From: Catenulispora pinistramenti
GTDB taxonomy: Bacteria; Actinomycetota; Actinomycetes; Streptomycetales; Catenulisporaceae
Length of the DNA: 46,136 nt
Assembly (NCBI RefSeq): GCF_018274385.1
Contig: NZ_JAAFYZ010000063.1
Location: 1-46,136 of the forward strand
Direction of reading: 5' to 3'
Shown: positions 8,943-23,975 of the stretch, piece by piece
Position numbering within the stretch: position 1 is the first letter of the stretch
Layout of the letters: each line of letters begins with the position of its first letter
Program-made: the position numbers and the translations under genes
Notes under the pieces: generated by a model
Databases searched by the model: none
Seen by the model: the letters and a program-made list of their open reading frames with translations, nothing else
What the model was told of the DNA's origin: nothing

Positions 8943-11066
8943 GTGTCTGTCCGCATGTCTCGGCGGCTGTCCGCCGCCGCGGTCGTATCGGCCTCACTGG
9001 CCGGTCTGGCCTTCGCGCCGCAGGCCGACGCCACAGTTCCCGGCGTCCCTTCGAGCAGCCCGCTCACCATCAGCCACACCGACGGCTCCCTGGAGACCGT
9101 CGGTGGCGACGTCACCCACGTCCCGTGGGCCGGCACCGACGTCTCCTGGTCGCCCGACGGCAGCAAGTACGCCTTCTCGGCGAACGGCCAGGTCTTCACC
9201 GCGAACGCCGACGGCTCCGGCCTCAAGGCGGTCGCCCGGGGCGCGGCCGGCGGCGCGCACCCGGTCTGGTCCTATGCCGGCAGCCTGCTGGTGTTCGCCG
9301 GCTACGACCTGAGCCAGGGCGCCCCGGCTGCCGGGCCGACGCAGCTGATGGCCACCTGGGCCAACGGCTCGGCCACCGACGACGGCACGCCGGAGTCCTG
9401 GCCGCTGCCGAAGACCTCGGCGGCCGGGACCTCGGACTCCAGCCCGGACTACGGGGTCGGCACGCTGGCCTTCGCCCGGGAGAAGGTGGCCGGCGGCCAG
9501 AGCACCTCGGACGGGATCTGGGTCCGCACCGCGGCCGGGAACTACGTGCCCTACCAGGTCGCGGCCACCGGTAGCGCGCCGTCGGTGTCCCCGGACGGGG
9601 CCACGGTCGCGTTCGTGCAGGCCGACAAGAACAACGTGCCGCAGATCTGGACCGTGCCGACCACGGTGCCGGCCGGCGGGCTCGCCACGCCGGTCCAGCA
9701 GACCTTCGTCGCCGCGCCGGGCACCGGTGCCGACGCCGCGCCCACGGTCACGGTCGCCAACCCGGCGTTCGCCCCGGACGGCAAGACCATCGCCTTCGAC
9801 GAGAACTCGGTCCCGGCCGGCGCCACCCAGGGCACCGCCCAGGTGCGCTCGGTCGCGGTGAACACCGACCCGAAGGCCACGGCCAACGCCGAGACCACGG
9901 TCACCGTCCACGGCGCGCTCACCGGCGGGGAGCATCTCGCCTACCGCAGCGAGTTCCCGAAGCAGGTGCTGCGGCTGGCCGGCGCGGACCGGCTGGGCAC
10001 CGCGGCGTCGGTGTCGCAGTCGCAGTGGCGGAACAACGGCGACGCCAACGACACCTACCGGACGCAGGCCGACTCGGCCGTGCTGTCCCGGGACGACGTG
10101 CCGGCCGACGCGCTGGCCGGCTCGGCGCTGGCCGCCCGCGAGAACGGTCCGCTGCTGCTGACCGGGACCAAGACGCTGTCCCCGCAGGCCGGCGCCGAGC
10201 TCAAGCGGATCCTGCGTCCCGGCGCCACGGTCTACCTGCTGGGCGGCGTCCAGGCGCTGTCCCCGGCGGTCGCGAACTCGGTGCACGCGCTGGGCTTCAG
10301 CGTCGACCGGATCGCCGGCACGGACCGCTACGACACCGCGGTGCGCATCGCCGAGGTGGTCGCCCCGCACCCGAGCCAGATCCTGGTGGCCACCGGCAAC
10401 GACTTCGCCGACGCGCTGTCCGCCGGGGCGGCGGCCGGGGCCCAGCCCGGTTCGGTGGTGGTGCTCAGCAACGACACCAAGATGCCGGCCGCGACGCAGG
10501 CGTACCTGCACCGCTTCGGCACCGACTTCGACCCGAACTCCGGGATCCTGCTGGCCGGGGTCGGCGGGCAGGCGCTGAAGGCGATCGACTCCCAGCACCA
10601 GGGGTACTGGCGGCTGCCGCTGGTCGGCACCGACCGGTATCAGACCTCGTACCTGGTGGCCGCGGCGTTCTTCCCGACCATGCAGGCCGCCGGTGTGGCC
10701 ACCGGCCTGGCGTGGCCGGACGCGCTGTCCGGCGGCGCGGCCATGGGGTCCATGAACGGGCCGCTGCTTCTGGTCAACCCCAAGACCGGGCTGTCCGGTC
10801 AGGACACCGCGCTGCTGGACGCGAACCGGGGCGAGTTGTACGGCGGCTTCGTGTTCGGCGGACCGGCCGCGGTGCCGGGCGGGATCGACCAGCAGCTGGC
10901 GCAGGCCATCGCCGGTCCCGCGGGAGTGACGGACGCCGGCGGGAAGAAGCTGGCCGCGACGCGGGCCGCCGGTGCGGGGATGTCGGCCGCCGATGCCGCG
11001 GGTCTGGCCTCGGCGCTGCCGGGCGGTTCGGTGGCGAAGGCGCTGCCCAAGCCGGTGCAGCCGTAG
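8943..11066 (+). CDS. Secreted protein with beta-propeller-like (PD40) region and three cell wall-binding 2 repeats
   Basis: 707 residues from GTG 8943, which follows GGGGGGATC; a longer frame begins at TTG 8907. A signal peptide covers residues 1-34 (RRLSAAAVVSASLAGLAFAPQADA). Residues about 40-330 contain TolB/PD40-like blades (WSPDGSKYAFSANGQVFTANADG; SPDGATVAF; FAPDGKTIAFDE). From about residue 342 there are three CW_binding_2 units, starting RLAGADRLGTA, RIAGTDRYDTA and LVGTDRYQTS, each with an ADALAGS, FADALSAG or PDALSGG segment. Such repeats anchor proteins to anionic cell-wall polymers. It is probably a surface protein of unknown role. It interrupts the usual nusG-rplK adjacency and has its own flanking terminators. 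Confidence 0.85.
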   Translation: MSVRMSRRLSAAAVVSASLAGLAFAPQADATVPGVPSSSPLTISHTDGSLETVGGDVTHVPWAGTDVSWSPDGSKYAFSANGQVFTANADGSGLKAVARGAAGGAHPVWSYAGSLLVFAGYDLSQGAPAAGPTQLMATWANGSATDDGTPESWPLPKTSAAGTSDSSPDYGVGTLAFAREKVAGGQSTSDGIWVRTAAGNYVPYQVAATGSAPSVSPDGATVAFVQADKNNVPQIWTVPTTVPAGGLATPVQQTFVAAPGTGADAAPTVTVANPAFAPDGKTIAFDENSVPAGATQGTAQVRSVAVNTDPKATANAETTVTVHGALTGGEHLAYRSEFPKQVLRLAGADRLGTAASVSQSQWRNNGDANDTYRTQADSAVLSRDDVPADALAGSALAARENGPLLLTGTKTLSPQAGAELKRILRPGATVYLLGGVQALSPAVANSVHALGFSVDRIAGTDRYDTAVRIAEVVAPHPSQILVATGNDFADALSAGAAAGAQPGSVVVLSNDTKMPAATQAYLHRFGTDFDPNSGILLAGVGGQALKAIDSQHQGYWRLPLVGTDRYQTSYLVAAAFFPTMQAAGVATGLAWPDALSGGAAMGSMNGPLLLVNPKTGLSGQDTALLDANRGELYGGFVFGGPAAVPGGIDQQLAQAIAGPAGVTDAGGKKLAATRAAGAGMSAADAAGLASALPGGSVAKALPKPVQP

Positions 11067-11135
11067 CGGTCGGCGGCACGATAGCGCGGTATACGGCTTC
11101 TCCTTTTTAGGAGCGGTGTTGCCGGTGAGGTTGTA

Positions 11136-11177
11136 GTGAGGCCCCCGGACCGGTTCTGACCGGTGCGGGGGCCTCAC
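11136..11177 (+). terminator. Terminator of the cell wall-binding protein gene
   Basis: A 12-bp perfect stem, GTGAGGCCCCCG (11136-11147) with CGGGGGCCTCAC (11166-11177), encloses a second stem, CCGGT/ACCGG, with a TCTG loop. It isolates the inserted gene from the ribosomal operon downstream. Confidence 0.85.
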
Positions 11178-11295
11178 CGCGTCCGGGGCACGGCGGCCGG
11201 TCCGGTAAGCTTGTCAGCTGTTGCCTTGTGGCGACCCTCATCCGTCGTGCCCTTGGTAGGGGTTATCGGCGACGTCTACAGAAACGAGTATGGGA

Positions 11296-11730
11296 ATGCC
11301 TCCCAAGAAGAAGCTCACCGCGGTCATCAAGCTCCAGATCAAGGCCGGTATGGCGAACCCGGCCCCGCCCGTCGGCCCGGCCCTGGGTCAGCACGGCGTG
11401 AACATCATGGAGTTCTGCAAGCAGTACAACGCGGCGACCGAGGCGCAGCGCGGGCAGGTCGTGCCCGTCGAGATCTCGGTGTTCGAGGACCGCTCGTTCA
11501 CGTTCATCACCAAGACCCCGCCGGCGGCCAAGCTGATCCTGAAGGCCGCGGGGATCGAGAAGGGCTCGGGCGTCCCGCAGAAGGACAAGGTCGCGACGCT
11601 GACCCAGGCCCAGGTCCGGGAGATCGCCGAGACCAAGATGCCGGACCTGAACGCGAACGACGTCGAGGCCGCCATGAAGATCATCGCCGGGACCGCGCGG
11701 TCCATGGGCGTGATCGTGGCGGACCACTGA
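11296..11730 (+). CDS. rplK: 50S ribosomal protein L11
   Basis: 144 residues beginning [20 protein letters not shown]; the Pro-rich [20 protein letters not shown] follows (thiostrepton-site domain). The C-terminal 23S rRNA-binding domain ends [21 protein letters not shown]11 forms the GTPase-associated centre with 23S helices 43/44. ATG 11296 is preferred over ATG 11290 because the family begins MPPKKK and the AAACGAG site sits 7-8 nt away. No good promoter was found in the 118 nt between the upstream terminator and the start. Confidence 0.96.
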   Translation: MPPKKKLTAVIKLQIKAGMANPAPPVGPALGQHGVNIMEFCKQYNAATEAQRGQVVPVEISVFEDRSFTFITKTPPAAKLILKAAGIEKGSGVPQKDKVATLTQAQVREIAETKMPDLNANDVEAAMKIIAGTARSMGVIVADH

Positions 11731-11759
11731 GCCCTCGGCTCGGTGGCGACACGCCTCCA

Positions 11760-11836
11760 CAGCAGTACCCGGCCCGGGCCTCGCGCCCGGCGGGCAGCAG
11801 TACCGGCGACACCAGTGGCAGAGCCGCGCGCGGCTC
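11760..11836 (+). promoter_or_regulatory. Structured rplK-rplA intergenic region
   Basis: The 143-nt gap holds a direct repeat, CAGCAGTACC, at 11760-11769 and 11795-11804. It also holds a GC hairpin around 11774-11790 and a perfect 16-bp palindrome GAGCCGCG-CGCGGCTC (11821-11836) ahead of rplA. L1 is the classical autoregulator of this operon through a leader-RNA site, so a structured element before rplA is a reasonable candidate, but I cannot show L1 binding. Confidence 0.4.
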
Positions 11837-11873
11837 GCGAAGACCACATCTCACCATCACTAGGAGAGCAGTA

Positions 11874-12587
11874 ATGAAGCGCAGCAAGGGCTACCGCAAC
11901 GCCGCGGCGAAGATCGACGCCGAGGAGTTCTACCCGCCGCTGACGGCGATCCGTCTGGCCAAGGAGACCTCGGTCACCAAGTTCGACAGCTCGGTCGAGG
12001 TCTCGATGCGGCTGGGCATCGACCCCCGCAAGGCCGACCAGATGGTCCGCTCCACCGTCGTGCTCCCGCACGGCACCGGCAAGACCGCCCGCGTCCTGGT
12101 CTTCGCCCAGGGCGACAAGGCCGAGGCGGCCCGCGAGGCCGGCGCCGACATCGTGGGCTCCGACGAGCTGATCGACGAGGTCGCCAAGGGCCGTCTGGAC
12201 TTCGACGCGGTCGTGGCCACCCCGGACCTGATGGGCAAGGTCGGCCGCCTGGGCCGGGTGCTGGGCCCGCGCTCGCTCATGCCGAACCCGAAGACCGGCA
12301 CCGTCACCGCGGACGTGGCCAAGGCCGTCAACGACATCAAGGGCGGCAAGATCGAGTTCCGTGCCGACCGGCACTCGAACCTGAACTTCATCATCGGCAA
12401 GGTGTCCTTCTCCGAGCAGCAGCTCGCCGAGAACTACGCCGCCGCGCTGGAGGAGGTGCTGCGGGTGAAGCCCAGCGCCGCCAAGGGCCGGTACCTGCGG
12501 AAGATCACCTTCGCCACGACGATGGGCCCGGGCATCCAGGTCGACGCCAACCGGGTGCGCAACGTCGCCGGCGACGACGAGGCGTGA
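11874..12587 (+). CDS. rplA: 50S ribosomal protein L1
   Basis: 237 residues. The N-terminal [20 protein letters not shown] and the core [22 protein letters not shown] (about residues 122-143) are diagnostic. The C-terminal [20 protein letters not shown] ... [18 protein letters not shown] completes the two-domain protein of the L1 stalk, which moves deacylated tRNA from the E site. In many bacteria L1 also represses its own operon. The start is ATG 11874, after TAGGAGAG. A 474-codon frame entering from 11163 is a chance extension through rplK in another phase. Confidence 0.96.
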   Translation: MKRSKGYRNAAAKIDAEEFYPPLTAIRLAKETSVTKFDSSVEVSMRLGIDPRKADQMVRSTVVLPHGTGKTARVLVFAQGDKAEAAREAGADIVGSDELIDEVAKGRLDFDAVVATPDLMGKVGRLGRVLGPRSLMPNPKTGTVTADVAKAVNDIKGGKIEFRADRHSNLNFIIGKVSFSEQQLAENYAAALEEVLRVKPSAAKGRYLRKITFATTMGPGIQVDANRVRNVAGDDEA

Positions 12588-12620
12588 GCTGACGCCTGGC
12601 GCACAGCAGGGCATTGAAAA

Positions 12621-12656
12621 GTCGAGCCCCCGTCCCGGTCGGGACGGGGGCTCGAC
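12621..12656 (+). terminator. Strong terminator after rplK-rplA
   Basis: A perfect 16-bp stem (12621-12636 with 12641-12656, GTCGAGCC... / ...GGCTCGAC), loop GGTC, then GCTTT. It ends the L11-L1 operon before the separately controlled rplJ-rplL. Confidence 0.92.
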
Positions 12657-12689
12657 GCTTTGTCGGTGGTCAGAACCACCCCCGAGCCC

Positions 12690-12870
12690 GTGCTAATCTT
12701 GACGCAGCCGAAGACCGCTGGTCGCTGCTCCGAGCCGAACGGCCCGGACCAGTCGAAGGCCTCCTCCCACGGAGCGACCCGCCGAGGCGCGATAAGTGAA
12801 GCAGTCTGATCGTCCGGCAGGATGGTCCACCTGATCTGTGACGCCCGCGCTGACGCGCCGGGCGTTTTTT
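12690..12870 (+). ncRNA. L10 leader (ribosomal protein autoregulatory leader) with attenuator
   Basis: The 180 nt before rplJ contain CGAAGACCGCTGGTCGC, GAAGGCCTCC and CCGCCGAGGCG, elements typical of the L10-binding leader. They end in an intrinsic terminator: CGCCCGCGC (12842-12850) with GCGCCGGGCG (12855-12864, one bulge) followed directly by TTTTTT (12865-12870). This is one of the few U-tract terminators in the window, and it lies 46 nt before rplJ. The L10-L12 complex is known to bind this kind of leader and repress rplJL; here premature termination is the likely output. Confidence 0.75.
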
Positions 12871-12916
12871 CGTGTCGAGGCTGGAGTCGGCTCTGACACC
12901 CCGGAAGGAGGCCCGT

Positions 12917-13441
12917 ATGGCGAGGCCTGACAAGGCGGCCGCGGTCGCCGAGATCGCGGATCACTTCCGCGACTCGAACGCCGCCGTGCTGACCGAGTAC
13001 CGCGGGCTCACTGTCGCGCAGCTGAAGGAACTTCGGCGTGCGCTCGGTGCGACCACGGACTACGCCGTGGTGAAGAACACGCTGACCAAGGTCGCAGCTC
13101 GGGAGGCCGGGGTCACCGGTCTGGACGAGGCGGCGCTGAAGGGTCCTTCGGCCATCGCCTTCATCAAGGGCGACCCGGTCGAGGCGGCCAAGGGTCTTCG
13201 TGACTTCGCCAAGGCGAACCCCCTTCTGGTGATCAAGGGCGGGGTGATGGAGGGCAAGACCCTCACCCCGGCTGAGATCGCCAAGCTCGCGGACCTGGAG
13301 TCCCGCGAGGTTCTGCTGGCCAAGGCGGCCGGCGCGATGAAGGCGTCCCTCGCGAACGCGGCGGCGCTCTTCCAGGCTCCTTTGGCCAAGGCCGTCCGCA
13401 CCGTGGACGCGCTGTCGGCCAAGAAGTCCGCCGACGCCTGA
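12917..13441 (+). CDS. rplJ: 50S ribosomal protein L10
   Basis: 174 residues: [20 protein letters not shown], then [21 protein letters not shown] and [15 protein letters not shown] (rRNA-binding N-domain). A C-terminal helix, about residues 135-170, binds L7/L12 dimers. ATG 12917 is chosen because GGAAGGAGG (12902-12910) stands at ideal spacing; the frame also runs back to 12872, which lies inside the attenuator. L10 is the base of the stalk that recruits translational GTPases such as the EF-G and EF-Tu encoded downstream. It is controlled by the leader just upstream. Confidence 0.96.
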   Translation: MARPDKAAAVAEIADHFRDSNAAVLTEYRGLTVAQLKELRRALGATTDYAVVKNTLTKVAAREAGVTGLDEAALKGPSAIAFIKGDPVEAAKGLRDFAKANPLLVIKGGVMEGKTLTPAEIAKLADLESREVLLAKAAGAMKASLANAAALFQAPLAKAVRTVDALSAKKSADA

Positions 13442-13493
13442 TAGGCACCCGGCAAAACCAAGCTAGACCTCACTTAGAGAAAGGACGCCTATC

Positions 13494-13877
13494 ATGGCGA
13501 AGCTCAGCAAGGACGAGCTGCTCGAGGCTTTCAAGGAGATGACGCTGATCGAGCTCTCCGAGTTCGTGAAGCTGTTCGAGGACACCTTCGACGTCAAGGC
13601 CGCCGCCCCGGTCGCCGTCGCCGGTCCGGCCGGTCCGGCCGCCGCCGCCGAGGCCCCGGCCGAGCAGGAGGAGTTCGACGTCATCCTGGAGTCGGCCGGC
13701 GACAAGAAGATCCAGGTCATCAAGGTCGTGCGCGAGCTGACCTCGCTGGGCCTGAAGGAAGCCAAGGACCTCGTCGACGGCGCGCCGAAGGCCGTGCTGG
13801 AGAAGGCCACCAAGGAGGCCGCCGAGAAGGCCAAGGCTTCTCTGGAAGAGGCCGGCGCCGGCGTCTCCGTGAAGTAG
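13494..13877 (+). CDS. rplL: 50S ribosomal protein L7/L12
   Basis: 127 residues. The N-terminal dimerisation domain ([21 protein letters not shown]) is joined by an Ala/Pro-rich hinge (about 38-58) to the GTPase-binding C-domain ([22 protein letters not shown] ... [18 protein letters not shown]). It is the only multicopy ribosomal protein; two or three dimers bind L10, encoded 52 nt upstream. The start is ATG 13494, after GAAAGGA. A strong terminator follows within 25 nt. Confidence 0.97.
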   Translation: MAKLSKDELLEAFKEMTLIELSEFVKLFEDTFDVKAAAPVAVAGPAGPAAAAEAPAEQEEFDVILESAGDKKIQVIKVVRELTSLGLKEAKDLVDGAPKAVLEKATKEAAEKAKASLEEAGAGVSVK

Positions 13878-13901
13878 TTCCACTTCACGGCGCGAGCCAT
13901 T

Positions 13902-13935
13902 CGAAGGACCCCCGGGGTTTCCCGGGGGTCCTTCG
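13902..13935 (+). terminator. Terminator after rplL
   Basis: A perfect 15-bp stem, CGAAGGACCCCCGGG (13902-13916) with CCCGGGGGTCCTTCG (13921-13935), loop GTTT. It separates rplJL from rpoBC. Confidence 0.92.
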
Positions 13936-14484
13936 TGCTGTCCGCCGTAACCAGTGTGATGACCATGAGCGGCGGATGCGCGCGGGCAATGATCGGCGCC
14001 CGCCTCTTGACGTCGGCCCAGCTACGCGGGATTCTGCGGTACGTCAGCTCCGTACGTCAGCTCCATAAGACGCACCCGCCAGGCCGCGGCAGCGCGAGGC
14101 ACGGCCCGGGAAGAAAAAAGGTGCGAAGGACGGACGTCCCGCCCGTGTCGGCGGCGACAACTGTCGGTCGATCCGGCTAGTCTGTCCGTCTGTTGCCCGA
14201 CGCGTCGGTGGCCCGTCAGAACCGGGCCGGCCGGCCCGCGTCAGGCCTATTAAGGCACGGGCTGGACAGGCGTGGCCAAGATGGCTACACTGTTCGTTTG
14301 CGCTGCCTTTCTGCATGCCCTGTACGTTTAACGGCCTCGCGAAACCTTCGAACCAATCGGCTCCCACGCGGTGAATACCGCAGCCGACCTGGGGTTTCGT
14401 TGGATCCGTCGGCGGGTAGGGATACAGGTTCATCCGGTAGCGCTAAGGACAGCCAGTCCAGTCCGAGCCCCGGAAGGACCCCTC
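13936..14484 (+). other. 549-nt rplL-rpoB intergenic region with tandem repeat, promoters and leader
   Basis: No gene is supported here. The stretch holds a possible promoter, TTGACG (14007-14012) with GATTCT (14030-14035), and a perfect 13-bp tandem duplication GTACGTCAGCTCC (14039-14051, 14052-14064). It also holds the main rpoB promoter at 14263 and a leader of about 187 nt before the TTG start. A frame open from 14371 into rpoB is not the start, since the ribosome site lies at 14472. Confidence 0.6.
14263..14291 (+). promoter_or_regulatory. Main rpoBC promoter
   Basis: TGGACA (14263-14268), a 17-nt spacer and TACACT (14286-14291) form the best sigma-70-type (HrdB-like) promoter in the gap. 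The predicted transcription start is near 14298. Confidence 0.65.
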
Positions 14485-17961
<3,477 letters not shown>

Positions 17962-17993
17962 TCGAACGAGTCATCGAGGAGGATAGAAACCAC

Positions 17994-21869
<3,876 letters not shown>

Positions 21870-21890
21870 GGTCTGAGTCAGTAGAGCGCT

Positions 21891-21930
21891 GAAGGGCGGT
21901 CGTTCCCCGGTGGGGGAGCGGCCGCCCTTC
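21891..21930 (+). terminator. rpoBC terminator
   Basis: An 18-bp stem with two T-G pairs: GAAGGGCGGTCGTTCCCC (21891-21908) with GGGGAGCGGCCGCCCTTC (21913-21930), loop GGTG. It lies 21 nt after the rpoC stop. Confidence 0.93.
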
Positions 21931-21933
21931 GGT

Positions 21934-21961
21934 TTGCGCTTCCGCATCGGCTGACTAGAAT
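21934..21961 (+). promoter_or_regulatory. Promoter of the toxin-antitoxin pair
   Basis: TTGCGC (21934-21939), a 16-nt spacer and TAGAAT (21956-21961). Transcription would start at about 21968, at or one base before ATG 21969, so a leaderless mRNA is predicted; no Shine-Dalgarno sequence precedes the ATG. The -35 box directly abuts the rpoC terminator. Confidence 0.55.
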
Positions 21962-21968
21962 TCTGACC

Positions 21969-22250
21969 ATGACGACTCAGCCGCTGAGCGAAGTGAAGGC
22001 ACATCTGTCCGACTACGTCCGCCGGGCCAGCGTGGAGCACGAGCACATCACGATCACGGTCAACGGCCGGAGCGAGGCGATGTTGATAGGGGTTGAGGAG
22101 TGGGAGAGCATCGAGGAGACCCTCTTCTGGCTGTCGCAGCCAGGAATCCACGAGGATCTCGCCGAAGCGCGGGCAAACCCCGGAAGTGGCATTTCCAGCG
22201 AGGAGATGGCGGCCTACATCGCTGAACGACGTCGGGCCGAGGGCGAATGA
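21969..22250 (+). CDS. Type II antitoxin, Phd/YefM (RelB-like) family
   Basis: 93 residues. The N-terminal half reads TTQPLSEVKAHLSDYVRRAS, then HITITVNGRSEAMLIGVEEWESIEETL. This is the Phd/YefM DNA-binding fold pattern (S-EV+..LS..V......I.IT.NGR..A.L...EEWE.L..TL). The acidic C-terminal third (from about residue 60) would wrap the toxin. The stop codon overlaps the toxin ATG (ATGA, 22247-22250), the classical coupling of antitoxin-first pairs. Antitoxins of this family autorepress with the toxin. It is inserted between rpoC and rpsL. Confidence 0.88.
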   Translation: MTTQPLSEVKAHLSDYVRRASVEHEHITITVNGRSEAMLIGVEEWESIEETLFWLSQPGIHEDLAEARANPGSGISSEEMAAYIAERRRAEGE

Positions 22251-22528
22251 CCTACCGGATCAGCTACCGGCGTTCTGCCAAGCGAGATCTGGACCGACTG
22301 CCGCTGAAGGCCGTCGAAGCGGCCATCGCGTTCATCGAAAATGTCCTGGCCGAGAACCCGCGCCGAGTGGGTAAACCGCTCGGCCGGTCCCTCGAAGGGC
22401 GATGGAGCGCCCGGCGCCTTGACTATCGCGTGATCTACGAGATCAACGACGACACGATCGTCATCGATATCGTCCGAATCGCGCATCGGGCCGACGTCTA
22501 CCGCCCGCGCCAGCTTCAACGCCGGTGA
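22247..22528 (+). CDS. Type II toxin, RelE/ParE superfamily
   Basis: 93 residues starting MTYRISYRRSAKRDLDRLP, the usual first strand and helix of RelE/ParE toxins. GRSLEGRWSARRLDYRVIYEI and a C-terminal VRIAHRADVYR follow. The basic residues around WSARRLDYR and the His/Arg/Tyr in HRADVY match positions used by mRNA-cleaving RelE-type enzymes, so a ribosome-dependent mRNA interferase is likelier than a gyrase poison; this is inference. It is translated by 4-nt overlap with the antitoxin. Length and motifs are intact, suggesting an active module. Confidence 0.87.
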   Translation: MTYRISYRRSAKRDLDRLPLKAVEAAIAFIENVLAENPRRVGKPLGRSLEGRWSARRLDYRVIYEINDDTIVIDIVRIAHRADVYRPRQLQRR

Positions 22529-22536
22529 CCGGGCCG

Positions 22537-22887
22537 CTACGCGAACCGCCCCATCACCCGCCCCCGCAACAATCCCCGCCGGTTCCGCTCGGCCCGCACC
22601 GCGGACACCAAGCTGAACGACGACAGCGCCGGATCCCCGCGCAGCTCCTCAAGCCGCCGGCGCAGAGCGTCCTGCGCGTCCTCGGCCTCATCGAGCGCGC
22701 CGGCCCCGGTCAGCGCGCCGGCGTCGCTGAGCGAGCTCAGCGACCGCTCCAGGTGCGGGCCCAGCTTGCGGGCCGGCCGGTCGACCAACTGAGCCACGTG
22801 CGAGAGCGGAAGCCCCTCGCGGTAACGGAAAACCAACGCCGCGCGAGTAGTCACATCAAGCGCGTCGAAGTGTTGCTGGAAGGTCAT
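22537..22887 (-). CDS. Small sigma-70 region 4-like helix-turn-helix protein
   Basis: 116 residues. The segment DALDVTTRAALVFRYREGLPLSHVAQLVDRPARKLGPHLERSL (two halves, residues 9-30 and 31-51) resembles sigma-factor region 4 of the ECF type, in which a helix-turn-helix reads the -35 box. No region 2 is present. The rest is charged and helical with Asp/Glu/Ala-rich stretches. It could be a stand-alone region-4 regulator, an anti-sigma-like partner, or a decayed ECF sigma factor. It converges on the toxin gene with an 8-nt gap and no terminator between them. ATG 22887 is assumed. Confidence 0.6.
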   Translation of the reverse strand: MTFQQHFDALDVTTRAALVFRYREGLPLSHVAQLVDRPARKLGPHLERSLSSLSDAGALTGAGALDEAEDAQDALRRRLEELRGDPALSSFSLVSAVRAERNRRGLLRGRVMGRFA

Positions 22888-22998
22888 GGGTCCCCCCGGT
22901 GTGCGGACGATACAGACCTTTGATGCTTGAGCGGTGCTTCAGGTTCCATCGTGGGTACCCTGAACCTGGAGTCAGTGACCCGAAAGGCGGCCACGCCG

Positions 22999-23412
22999 AT
23001 GAACGACCAGCCCGAAGTCGGGCGTCCCAATTACAGTGCGGCCGGCAGCCGACCCTCGCCCAGCCCGGTGCCGCGGCAGGGCGGCTACGGCGGGCCGGAG
23101 CGGGGGGCCAGGCTCGAGCTTCGGGCGGTGCTGGCGATGGCGGCCGCGGTGCTCGCCTGGTCGTCGTGGACGCCGTTCTACAACCTGCCGATCGTCGTGG
23201 CGTTGCTGGCCGCGGTCTTCGCCGCGCGGTGGGGGTCCCAGGCCAAGCGGAACATACTGGCGGCCGAGGGGGCGCGGTCCGGGGCCGGGCTCGCGGATCT
23301 GGCGCGGGTGCTGGGGTTGGCCGATCTGGCGATCCTGGCCTATCTGGTCTTCCACTACTACTTCGTGGCGCACGCCGGAATCAAGGGTGTGCTGACACTG
23401 TTGCTCACCTGA
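22999..23412 (+). CDS. Small membrane protein of unknown function
   Basis: 137 residues from ATG 22999, after GAAAGGCGG. Residues 1-40 are Pro/Gly/Ser-rich and hydrophilic. Three hydrophobic segments follow (about 45-62, 66-82 and 105-125), the first two separated by WTPFYNLP and the third ending LVFHYYFVAHAG. This looks like a DUF4190-type small actinobacterial membrane protein, but I do not recognise it firmly. It is transcribed divergently from the region-4-like gene and lies upstream of rpsL without an operon link. Confidence 0.65.
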   Translation: MNDQPEVGRPNYSAAGSRPSPSPVPRQGGYGGPERGARLELRAVLAMAAAVLAWSSWTPFYNLPIVVALLAAVFAARWGSQAKRNILAAEGARSGAGLADLARVLGLADLAILAYLVFHYYFVAHAGIKGVLTLLLT

Positions 23413-23437
23413 CGGCCGCTGTTGCTCAGGTGACGGC
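23398..23437 (+). repeat. Direct and inverted repeat across the stop of the small membrane protein
   Basis: A 19-nt sequence, CTGTTGCTCACCTGACGGC, recurs 21 nt downstream with two changes (23398-23416, 23419-23437). Because of those changes TCACCTGA (23405-23412) can pair with TCAGGTGA (23426-23433), making an 8-bp hairpin that may serve as a weak terminator. Confidence 0.5.
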
Positions 23438-23649
23438 AGGGCGCGGGCGTGGCGCGGGAATACCTCCTGTGCCCCAGCCGTTGACCCATCTGCCGCTTGT
23501 TGTCACCCGCCTCGTTAATCGGTTACGCGAGGGTGTCCGGCATGCGAGAATAGATAAGTTCGGGGCGGGGACTGACGTGGAGGTGCCCGGCGCACGGACC
23601 AGCCGCCTTGATGGTGGCCCCCTCCGGTGCTAGGGTCCCTCTCCCCGTT

Positions 23650-23679
23650 TTGACCTCACCGGCATGCCCTGGGTAGGCT
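23650..23679 (+). promoter_or_regulatory. Promoter of the str operon (rpsL)
   Basis: TTGACC (23650-23655), an 18-nt spacer and TAGGCT (23674-23679). The predicted start is near 23686, giving a leader of about 290 nt before rpsL. Confidence 0.65.
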
Positions 23680-23790
23680 CGTCGCCGTGCCAGGGGTGTC
23701 CCCCCGGCTACTCCTGCCTGCGCACCATCCGGGTATGAGCTGGCGTTCACCGCACAGCCCAACCGGGAGTCAGCAGGGGTCTGTAGGTCG

Positions 23791-23818
23791 CGACACACCC
23801 GACCTCGTGGACCGGACG
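23791..23818 (+). promoter_or_regulatory. 28-nt leader element shared with the rpsJ operon (copy 1)
   Basis: This 28-nt segment starts CGACACACCCGACCTCG and ends TGGACCGGACG. It matches the rpsJ leader (31157-31184) at 26 of 28 positions, with one change in each half. It lies about 105 nt into the predicted transcript. Its core CCGACC is complementary to GGTCGG at 23868-23873. See the findings for the interpretation. Confidence 0.7.
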
Positions 23819-23975
23819 TCCCGGGTGATACCCGGACAAGACGCCCGCCCCGCGGGCGGACCGTCGCGGTCGGTGGACAACCAGCAGGAACTCGACGCGA
23901 AACCGAGAGGTAGTAGCACTCCGCGCCCGGGGTCGCCCACGCGGAGACTTAGAAAGAAAGGGAAGGCCTGACCTA

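Larger units (their letters stand above)
23413..23975 (+). other. 563-nt gap carrying the str-operon promoter and long rpsL leader
   Basis: No gene is supported. The stretch contains the rpsL promoter at 23650, the element shared with rpsJ at 23791, and two hairpins right after that element: CCGGGT-GAT-ACCCGG (23821-23835) and CGCCCGC-CCC-GCGGGCG (23842-23858). A GGTCGG at 23868-23873 is complementary to part of the shared element. It ends in an A-rich ribosome-site region (GAAAGAAAGGGAAGG). Confidence 0.6.

Noticed and set aside
11163..12587. 474-codon frame running through rplK in another phase into rplA
   Set aside because: The first half is a shadow of rplK; rplA has its own ribosome site and ATG at 11874.
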